DNA from: Minisyncoccota bacterium
GTDB lineage: Bacteria; Patescibacteriota; Minisyncoccia; Phycocordibacterales; JACZSL01
Reading direction: 5' to 3'
Length of the DNA: 11,180 bases
NCBI GenBank assembly: GCA_028280145.1
Contig: JANQMM010000042.1
Span: forward strand, 1 to 11,180
Shown: positions 6,554 to 11,180 of the stretch, one piece after another
Numbering within the stretch: position 1 is the stretch's first letter
How the letters are laid out: every line of letters begins with the position of its first letter
Position numbers and translations under genes: made by a program
Notes under the pieces: generated by a model
The model's input: only the letters and a program-made list of their open reading frames with translations
Database searches by the model: none
Told to the model about the DNA's origin: nothing

Positions 6554-7165
6554 CTAGTTGAAAAATTCTACGGAAGCCAATATGGACAGAAAATCACTTA
6601 GATTTACACCAACTCCCTGTGGACTGTTTGAAAATGTGAAATAGATTTCATCATGTATAACTGAGGAGAATTGATAGTCGGCAAGTCTAGAATTGAGCCA
6701 CACCACATAAGTATATCCTTGAACCGAATTCACTTCGTATCTTTGAATACCTGCCTCTTGTCCGGATTCATATCTTGAAATCAGACTTTGCCGAATTTCT
6801 TGTTGCTCTGAGCTTACAGACAATCCAGTTCCACTAAACGATTGTTCACCATTGATATCTTTCATTGTTATGCCCAGAATCGCCCCTTCTGCAGTTAAGC
6901 TTTTGTCTGGTAAGTTTACTTTGAGTTTGAGATTTTGAGGAAACCGAAATTGAAAACCTAATTCTTCATTTCTGTATATTTGCCAACCGGAAACATCTGT
7001 CTCAATCTCATTTCCACTTTCACTCTGCACGGTCACCAACAAGGTTTCGTCCGTGGTTGGTTGCAGAACCACGCCCTCGATCGGTTTTGGTTTTGTGGCG
7101 TAGTAAACACCCGCGATGAGCGCGAGCACAACAACTGCCGTGATGATTGTATGCTTTGAAGTCAT
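6554..7165 (-). CDS. Membrane-anchored PsbP-like protein (paralog A)
   Basis: This 203-aa protein starts MTSKHTIITAVVVLALIAG: a short positive N-terminus and one transmembrane helix, with the rest predicted outside the membrane. After a T/E-rich linker comes W-x-I-Y-R-N-E-E-L-G-F-Q-F-R-F-P, the Y-x-N-x-x-x-G-F-x-F-x-Y-P signature common at the start of small PsbP-like domains. It closes with DFLSILASVEFFN, the usual D-F-x-x-I-L-S-x-x-x-F end. It is a diverged paralog of the next gene upstream (7324-7947). An in-frame ATG at 7210 would add 15 residues beginning MDKLTN. I prefer 7165 because it aligns with the paralog's start after an alignable leader, and because those 15 codons fall largely in a repeat that is non-coding in the paralog. 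Neither start has a Shine-Dalgarno site. Function unknown. Confidence 0.8.
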   Translation of the reverse strand: MTSKHTIITAVVVLALIAGVYYATKPKPIEGVVLQPTTDETLLVTVQSESGNEIETDVSGWQIYRNEELGFQFRFPQNLKLKVNLPDKSLTAEGAILGITMKDINGEQSFSGTGLSVSSEQQEIRQSLISRYESGQEAGIQRYEVNSVQGYTYVVWLNSRLADYQFSSVIHDEIYFTFSNSPQGVGVNLSDFLSILASVEFFN

Positions 7166-7191
7166 GCTAGTAAGACTTACATGAAATTTCT

Positions 7192-7251
7192 TATTCGTCA
7201 ATTTATCCATCTATGTAACTTAAAAGAACAAAATGACTACAACTGTAGCCA
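7192..7251 (-). repeat. Leader repeat copy R2 with intact stem-loop
   Basis: Read on the minus strand: a 7-bp stem with one G-U pair (TGGCTAC / GTAGTCA, 7251-7245 with 7240-7234) and an AGTT loop, then a U-rich tract and a conserved block down to 7192. Bases 7192-7232 are identical to 7975-8015 in copy R3 over 41 positions. The stem differs from R1 by a G-C to T-A swap at its base and an A-U to G-U change, so pairing is kept while sequence changes. It sits 26 bases before the preferred start codon of paralog A and overlaps its alternative start at 7210. Confidence 0.85.
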
Positions 7252-7277
7252 CTCCAAGAAAGTATTCACATTAAATA

Positions 7278-7302
7278 CCATCCTGGTGATGGTTCAGGAT
7301 GG
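7278..7302. repeat. Inverted repeat downstream of paralog B
   Basis: A perfect 8-bp stem (CCATCCTG at 7278-7285 with CAGGATGG at 7295-7302) with a 9-base loop starts 21 bases past the TAA at 7324. On the minus strand it is followed by TATTTAATG, a poor U-tract. It is a weak terminator or 3'-end stabiliser, placed before copy R2. Confidence 0.5.
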
Positions 7303-7323
7303 ATACATTGAGATAATAATTAG

Positions 7324-7947
7324 TTAGAATTGAAGAGTTGAGAGAATTGCTTGAAATTCAGCAAATCCGTAGCTTATGCTCGCAGCTTCAACAACATAAT
7401 CACTAATTTCAAAATAGGCCGAGGAATGGTCTGAGCCAAGAGACTCCAGGTTTCTTGAAACAGTGATAGTTGTCCCGTTTGACAATTTTAGGTCTCGAAA
7501 AACAAAGTCTGAAGGTCTGGTCGCATATTCTTCTCTCAATCCCAATCCTGTTTTTGTGTCTGTTATTGAGAACTCAAAAGCATGCCCAACATCATCTATC
7601 GCTCCCATATGTCGAACATTAAACAAGAATACCGTATTCTCATTCCACGGAAAATCCTTGTTCACTGCAGGAATATGAATTTCGTATTTACTTGGATATT
7701 TCAATGAAAACCCAAATTCATCATTCGTATACGTGCTCCAGTCTGATGTGTCAAAAGTAATTCGTTCACCATTTTCATCAACTACGGTAACCATTGATGC
7801 GCCCTCTGTTGAATCATGAGCGACAGGGCTTATTGTGTCAGAATTTTCTGGCTGACTTTCTTCTTTCAACATCACGGCGTAATAACTTCCAACAACAAGG
7901 ACGAGAACAATTACTATGACAGTTATTACAACTTTTCTTAGTTTCAT
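7324..7947 (-). CDS. Membrane-anchored PsbP-like protein (paralog B)
   Basis: This 207-aa protein has one transmembrane helix near residues 6-28 (ITVIVIVLVLVVGSYYA) after a short positive N-terminus. A Glu/Ser-rich linker follows, then S-D-W-S-T-Y-T-N-D-E-F-G-F-S-L-K-Y-P, the same start-of-domain signature as paralog A. It ends E-F-Q-A-I-L-S-T-L-Q-F, equivalent to paralog A's end. The two proteins align at the anchor, the domain signature and the C-terminus but differ widely between. The ATG at 7947 is the start; it has no Shine-Dalgarno site. Upstream, an ATG at 7993 opens a different frame (MDKLTNS..., 51 codons) that overlaps the gene start and may be a leader ORF or a relic. The gene is first in the run sharing the R1-R3 leaders. 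Its outer domain likely binds a ligand or a partner protein; the function is unknown. Confidence 0.82.
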   Translation of the reverse strand: MKLRKVVITVIVIVLVLVVGSYYAVMLKEESQPENSDTISPVAHDSTEGASMVTVVDENGERITFDTSDWSTYTNDEFGFSLKYPSKYEIHIPAVNKDFPWNENTVFLFNVRHMGAIDDVGHAFEFSITDTKTGLGLREEYATRPSDFVFRDLKLSNGTTITVSRNLESLGSDHSSAYFEISDYVVEAASISYGFAEFQAILSTLQF

Positions 7948-7974
7948 ATGATTGTAGGTTTACACAAAACTCAC

Positions 7975-8036
7975 TATTCGTCAATTTATCCATCTATGTA
8001 ACTTAAAAGAACAAAGGGGTACGACCTCTGTAGTCC
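7975..8036 (-). repeat. Leader repeat copy R3 with degenerate stem
   Basis: Bases 7975-8015 are identical to 7192-7232 of R2. The stem region (8016-8036) keeps the left arm GGACTAC of R1, but the right arm reads GTACCCC, so two central pairs are lost and no stable stem forms. No same-strand gene lies upstream that would need terminating. The block sits 27 bases before the start codon of paralog B. Confidence 0.8.
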
Positions 8037-8295
8037 TGAAAGAAAAATATTATGAAATATCATTCTGTCGAAGAACTTGTTTCAATCTAACGAATACAAA
8101 ATTGTTGACAATAGATGACAGTACTGAGTGAAAATAAGTTTTCTTGAGGACAAAAACACGGCCCATGTCTTACTTCATTTTGGGATCACTCCAAATTTCA
8201 AAAAATTTTCTCAGAATTGTTAGTGGTTGTTGACAGCATCTTACGAAACAATAAACCAGGCGGGTGTAGAAGATGTCCAACGCAAAATAGTATGC
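8037..8295. other. AT-rich intergenic stretch between divergent genes
   Basis: No convincing gene lies here. On the minus strand TTGTCA (8111-8106), a 16-base spacer and TAGATT (8089-8084) form a weak candidate promoter for the envelope gene run. TAATAT (8053-8048) with TTCTTC 17 bases upstream is an alternative. The motif TTGTTGACA occurs twice on the plus strand (8102-8110 and 8227-8235) without matching -10 boxes. A 38-codon minus-strand frame (8166-8050) is open but has only a weak GAAG ribosome site. The region probably holds the control elements of both flanking units. Confidence 0.45.
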
Positions 8296-8323
8296 TTGAC
8301 AAATAGATTTTATGTACTATAAT
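8296..8323 (+). promoter_or_regulatory. Promoter of the TrmB-family regulator gene
   Basis: A perfect TTGACA (8296-8301) and a perfect TATAAT (8318-8323) are separated by 16 bases. The start would lie near 8330, giving a leader of about 50 nt that is very AT-rich and has no Shine-Dalgarno site. TACT and AGTA half-sites (8315-8318, 8326-8329) flank the -10 and might be an operator, but they are short. Confidence 0.8.
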
Positions 8324-8380
8324 CAAGTATCAATGCGGTTTTTTTCGAATATAACGATTTTTTAGATATAAAGATTCCAT

Positions 8381-9181
8381 ATGTTAGAAGAACAGCTTAA
8401 AAAATTTGGTCTAAGCGAAAAAGAGGCAAAAACCTACATTACTCTTTTAGCGCTTGGTGAATCCTCAGTTGCTGAGATCGTCCAAAAGTCTCAGGTCAAG
8501 CGAAGCTCGGCCTATGCGGTTCTTAAAACATTACAGGACAAAGGTTTAGTCTTGGCTGTAGATGGTGAAAGCGGACAAAAATTTAGAGCTGCACCACCAG
8601 ATAAGGTAGCAGAAATTGCCGAAGGGCAACTGAAAAAGCAAAAAGAAATCACCGAAGCAGTAAGATACATAGTCCCCGACCTCAAAGGTGTACACAAAGA
8701 GAACAAACATCGACCGCGTATCAAAATCTTTGAAGGCGTGGATGCGATCAAGGAGCATTTTAAGGACACATTGGAATGTCGAGAAAAATTCATCAGGGTT
8801 GCGTCTTCACCTTCCTCGCTTACAAAAATCCTTCGCGACACGGGTATTTCCAACTACGCAAAGGAACGGATCAGGCGCGGTATCGCGATGCGTAGCATTC
8901 ACCCCGATACTACTTTAAACAGAAGTTTGATTAACTTAAAGGAGAACAAAACAGACGAAACAGCACTTCTTTCAGACAGCAGATATGATTTTGAAGCAGA
9001 TTATGCGATCTATGATGACAAGATCGCATACCTCTCAACCAAAGGCGACGGTGTTTCACTTTTTATTGAGGACAAAGAAATGGCCGATATAGCGAAGAAA
9101 ATTTTCGATTTAGCATATGTTGAGGCAAAGCGCATTGAATCGAAAGATGTTCACGCTCACCCAAGCCCAGCTAAAACCTGA
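8381..9181 (+). CDS. TrmB-family transcriptional regulator
   Basis: This 266-aa cytoplasmic protein has an N-terminal winged helix-turn-helix. The opening LKKFGLSEKEAKTYITLLALG (residues 6-26) and the recognition region VAEIVQKSQVKRSSAYAVLKTLQDKGLV (30-57) are textbook TrmB. A charged, coiled-coil-like linker (75-98) leads to a C-terminal effector domain. It begins PRIKIFEGVDAIKEHF (112-127), then R-R-G-I-A-M-R-S-I-H-P-D (165-176), DYAIYDDKIAYLS (207-219) and VSLFIEDKEMADIAKKIFDLAY (225-246), the PLD-like sensor layout of this family. Classical members bind sugars, but regulators of this kind are also common outside sugar loci in archaea and CPR bacteria. It diverges from the leader-repeat gene run and converges with the dnaJ-side unit only 12 bases away. 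It might control itself or its divergent neighbours; no target is proven. Confidence 0.9.
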   Translation: MLEEQLKKFGLSEKEAKTYITLLALGESSVAEIVQKSQVKRSSAYAVLKTLQDKGLVLAVDGESGQKFRAAPPDKVAEIAEGQLKKQKEITEAVRYIVPDLKGVHKENKHRPRIKIFEGVDAIKEHFKDTLECREKFIRVASSPSSLTKILRDTGISNYAKERIRRGIAMRSIHPDTTLNRSLINLKENKTDETALLSDSRYDFEADYAIYDDKIAYLSTKGDGVSLFIEDKEMADIAKKIFDLAYVEAKRIESKDVHAHPSPAKT

Positions 9182-9193
9182 CCATTTCTCTTT

Positions 9194-9709
9194 CTATCTG
9201 GAAACGATGAAGACTCCGACGAGCGGAATGAGCAAAAGGGCGAACAGGTATTGTTCGTTTAAGAATGTTGCATCAAGAAATGAAGTGTTGGTGTCCGGAT
9301 TGCGTACAACATTTGTCATGTAGGCTACGGCAAGAAAACTAAGCGCGGTAGAGGCGCTTAAAATAAGCGAGTCAAAAGTTTTTTTGAGTGAAAACCCTTC
9401 AAATTCGAGCTCAAGCACGTAGTCAAGGATGATTTGAATGATCGCGATCAGAATGATGAGAATCCCGAGGTCTACGATATTGTATTTGCTGAAAAGAAGT
9501 CCAAAATCAAAAGTTATTGAGGAACGAAACGGAAATGCTATCAAAAGAAGTCCCGCAATGTAGGTACTAAATACTATTCCGATGAGCTTGGTCTTTCCTG
9601 AGCGAAGTCCCAGAAAAAAGAAAAAAGCGATGAGTGCCGCAATAACAATAACGTCTATGGAGAGGTCGGCGATGAAGTTCTCTGTAGTACTTGTTACTGA
9701 GGCAAGCAT
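9194..9709 (-). CDS. Multi-pass membrane protein, CvpA-like layout
   Basis: This 171-aa protein is strongly hydrophobic. Likely membrane helices lie near residues 18-35, 42-60, 79-97, 112-133 and 153-169. The first segment (IDVIVIAALIAFFFFLGLRSGKTKLIG) has the hydrophobic helix followed by G-L-R-S-G that is usual in CvpA-type proteins, but the match is loose and I do not assign the family. A loop with K109-K110 and E101-E104 lies between helices 3 and 4. It starts 9 bases after the dnaJ stop, so it is probably co-transcribed and translationally coupled with dnaJ. It ends 12 bases from the stop of the convergent TrmB-family gene, with no visible terminator between. Function unknown; a chaperone-linked role is only suggested by the operon. 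Confidence 0.75.
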   Translation of the reverse strand: MLASVTSTTENFIADLSIDVIVIAALIAFFFFLGLRSGKTKLIGIVFSTYIAGLLLIAFPFRSSITFDFGLLFSKYNIVDLGILIILIAIIQIILDYVLELEFEGFSLKKTFDSLILSASTALSFLAVAYMTNVVRNPDTNTSFLDATFLNEQYLFALLLIPLVGVFIVSR

Positions 9710-9718
9710 GAACGTATA

Positions 9719-10789
9719 CTAGATCCCTTCGTCCTTGAGTTGTTCTACGATCTTCTTTGCTCTGCGAGAGAGTTTTTTAGGCAATTGAATCTTGAGTTGG
9801 ATCAGAAGGTCGCCGCGTTTACTGTCGTTTATCGGGACTCCCTTCCCTTTTACACGAAGTATTTCATTAGGCGCCGCCCCTGACGGAATCTTGACCTTGA
9901 TGTTGCCATCGAGAGTCTTTACGGTGTATTCCGAGCCAAGCAGTGCGTCGGTGAGCTTCACTTTAAGATCGGTTTGTAGGTTGAATCCTTCTTTTCTAAA
10001 TAGCGGATCCGGCTGTACATGTAACTTAACATAGAGATCTCCCGGCACACCTCCCGGAATTGCTTCTCCGGCACCGCTCATGCGAATCATCTCCCCGTTG
10101 TTTATATTTGCCGGGATCGAAACACGTATCTCTTGCTCGGCCTTTCGCACACCAATGCCAGCACAGTCACCACACTTTTCCTTTGGCAGTTTGCCACGCC
10201 CATGACATATGTCGCATTGTCGCACTGAATCAAATGTTCCTAGAATCGAACGCTTCGTCTCGTGTATGTTTCCGTTTCCGTTACAGGTTGTACATGTCTC
10301 GAAATCAGTATTACTTTTTGCGCCGGTACCGCTACACGTAGTGCATTCTGATGTTTTGGTAACGAGTATCTTTCGCTCAACACCGAAAACCGAATCTTTG
10401 AAGTCAAGTTCAAGGTCGATGGAAATGTCCCGCCCACGTCTTGTGCGTTGACCGCGTGCTCCGCCAAAGATGTCACCAAAAATATCTCCCAGATCGAATC
10501 CTTCCATCTGGCTTGGGTCAAACCCCGCACCGTTGAATCCTTGAAAACCGGAAAAGCCACCCTGTGGGCCTGAGCCGTCACTAAAGACGCGCCCGTACGA
10601 ATCGTACTCTTGTCGTTTTCGCTTGTCCGACAACACAGCGTATGCTTCGCTGATCTCTTTGAATTTCAATTCATCACCACCCTTTTTGTCCGGATGGTAT
10701 TTGTGTGCGAGCTTGCGGAATGCTTTTTTGATATCTTCATCGCCCGCCTGTCGCTCTACTCCCAGGATGGCATAATAGTCTTTCGCCAT
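9719..10789 (-). CDS. dnaJ: Chaperone protein DnaJ (Hsp40)
   Basis: This 356-aa full-length type I DnaJ stimulates the ATPase of DnaK and delivers unfolded clients to it. The J domain spans residues 4-66 with HPD at 32-34. A Gly/Phe-rich linker follows (67-112, including GGFSGFQGFNGAGF and two DIFG repeats). The zinc region has four C-x-x-C-x-G-x-G motifs, with cysteines 149/152, 166/169, 192/195 and 206/209, so both zinc sites are intact. The two C-terminal client-binding beta domains and a short dimerisation tail (about 335-356) complete it. It lies 76 bases after dnaK and 9 bases before the membrane-protein gene. A promoter directly upstream would give it a near-leaderless transcript besides the operon message. 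No grpE or hrcA lies in the window. Confidence 0.97.
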   Translation of the reverse strand: MAKDYYAILGVERQAGDEDIKKAFRKLAHKYHPDKKGGDELKFKEISEAYAVLSDKRKRQEYDSYGRVFSDGSGPQGGFSGFQGFNGAGFDPSQMEGFDLGDIFGDIFGGARGQRTRRGRDISIDLELDFKDSVFGVERKILVTKTSECTTCSGTGAKSNTDFETCTTCNGNGNIHETKRSILGTFDSVRQCDICHGRGKLPKEKCGDCAGIGVRKAEQEIRVSIPANINNGEMIRMSGAGEAIPGGVPGDLYVKLHVQPDPLFRKEGFNLQTDLKVKLTDALLGSEYTVKTLDGNIKVKIPSGAAPNEILRVKGKGVPINDSKRGDLLIQLKIQLPKKLSRRAKKIVEQLKDEGI

Positions 10790-10799
10790 AGATACCTAG

Positions 10800-10828
10800 A
10801 TTATCACTCACAAAGGGTTAATAATCAA
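10800..10828 (-). promoter_or_regulatory. Candidate internal promoter of dnaJ
   Basis: On the minus strand TTGATT (10828-10823), a 17-base spacer and GATAAT (10805-10800) lie in the dnaK-dnaJ gap. The -10 ends 10 bases before the ATG, so the leader would be only about 3-4 nt. A GAGTGATAA stretch overlaps the -10 and recalls half of a CIRCE operator, but the partner half is missing. Confidence 0.5.
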
Positions 10829-10865
10829 TGAAAAAAATTGTACAAATATTTGGCTTAATCGAAGC

Positions 10866-11180
10866 CTATTTGTCAGTTTTTGGCTCATCATCCTTATCCT
10901 CTTCCGTAAATTCTGCGTCGCGAATAGTATCATCCTTTTTTGGATCGCTGTCTTCTGCATCGGCCTTGCCTTGCGCTTTTGCTTGCGCCTCTTTTGCCTG
11001 TTTGTTCAAGATATCTCCTATCTTCATCATTTCAGTTGAAAGTTTTTCTGAAGCAGACTGGATGGCTTTTGTGTCATCGGTATCTTTAATCTTCCGTACC
11101 TTCGAGATCTCGGCCTCAACGCCCACTCGTATATCTTCCGGTACCTTATCGCCCGCATCTCTCAGTGCTTTTTCCGCAGT
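10866..11180 (-). CDS. dnaK: Chaperone protein DnaK (Hsp70), C-terminal end (5' part outside window)
   Basis: The last 104 codons of DnaK, the ATP-driven Hsp70 chaperone that works with DnaJ. The reading frame enters at the right edge with TAEKALRDAGDKVPEDIR, the helical-lid signature of bacterial DnaK (compare the E-K-x-L-x-D-x-G-D-K-V-P block). It continues DTDDTKAIQSASEKLSTEMMKIG, matching the lid's D-D-x-x-A-I-x-x-A-x-x-x-L-S-x-x-M-x-K-I-G pattern. The tail is alanine/lysine-rich, then acidic, with DAEF near the end as in many DnaK proteins. It terminates in DEPKTDK rather than the usual EEVVD-like end. The stop codon is TAG at 10866. It is followed by dnaJ after 76 bases with no convincing terminator, so the two are probably one operon. 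The ATPase and substrate-binding domains are not in the window. Confidence 0.95.
   Translation of the reverse strand, partial: TAEKALRDAGDKVPEDIRVGVEAEISKVRKIKDTDDTKAIQSASEKLSTEMMKIGDILNKQAKEAQAKAQGKADAEDSDPKKDDTIRDAEFTEEDKDDEPKTDK

Noticed and set aside
6430..8040. CRISPR array
   Set aside because: The three repeat copies are hundreds of bases apart with genes between them, and no cas gene is present.
8315..8329. Operator around the TrmB -10 box
   Set aside because: The TACT and AGTA half-sites are only four bases each and are expected by chance in such AT-rich DNA.
8512..8853. Minus-strand frame of 113 codons opposite the TrmB-family gene
   Set aside because: The plus-strand frame has clear TrmB motifs and a consensus promoter, so this is an antisense shadow.
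10240..10581. Minus-strand frame of 113 codons within dnaJ
   Set aside because: It is an out-of-frame shadow of the zinc-finger and Gly/Phe regions of dnaJ.
10800..10830. CIRCE operator before dnaJ
   Set aside because: Only one half-like stretch (GAGTGATAA on the minus strand) is present; the matching TTAGCACTC half at 9 bases is missing.
10843..10852. Palindrome CAAATATTTG followed by T7 after dnaK, as a terminator
   Set aside because: Once a loop is allowed only about three A/T-rich pairs remain, too weak to terminate; dnaK and dnaJ are better seen as one unit.

Overview
The window looks like a piece of a bacterial chromosome, most plausibly from the Candidate Phyla Radiation (Patescibacteria, Parcubacteria-like). 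That placement is an inference. It rests on short, tightly packed genes, a compact GH15-like protein, a TrmB-type regulator, small PsbP-like membrane-anchored proteins, one very large secreted modular protein, and few Shine-Dalgarno sites. No rRNA or tRNA gene, CRISPR array, integrase or transposase is visible. The base composition looks even by eye and the standard genetic code fits.

Layout, left to right. (1) 1-295, minus: the N-terminal third of tryptophanyl-tRNA synthetase. (2) 440-1555, minus: a GH15 / phosphorylase-kinase-alpha-like (alpha/alpha)6 protein. It shares an overlapping divergent promoter region with a 76-aa plus-strand gene (1664-1894) that has a strong Shine-Dalgarno site and its own terminator. 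(3) 2015-2365, minus: a small DUF6176-like protein. (4) 2437-6432, minus: a 1331-aa secreted protein with a signal peptide, an alpha/beta-hydrolase domain, an SH3b domain, about six fibronectin-III-like domains and a LamG-like C-terminus. (5) 6554-7165 and 7324-7947, minus: two diverged paralogs, each a single-pass membrane anchor with a PsbP-like outer domain. (6) 8381-9181, plus: a TrmB-family regulator behind a near-consensus promoter, after an intergenic region of over 400 bp. (7) 9194-11180, minus: the end of dnaK, then dnaJ, then a multi-pass membrane protein.

The most notable feature is a leader element found three times. One copy lies in front of each of the three consecutive envelope genes (the two paralogs and the giant hydrolase). 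Each copy is a short stem-loop, then a U-rich tract, then a conserved block. Two copies share 41 identical bases although the proteins they precede are strongly diverged, and the third matches at 21 of 23 positions over the core. The stem is perfect before the giant gene, intact with a compensatory change before the middle gene, and broken before the first gene. This suggests a shared intercistronic terminator or attenuator that links a surface-protein cluster. The giant protein may act in attachment to, or degradation of, surface material, with the PsbP-like proteins as partners at the membrane. That joint role is inference from proximity and the shared leader. The rest of the window is housekeeping: tryptophan charging and Hsp70/Hsp40 chaperones.
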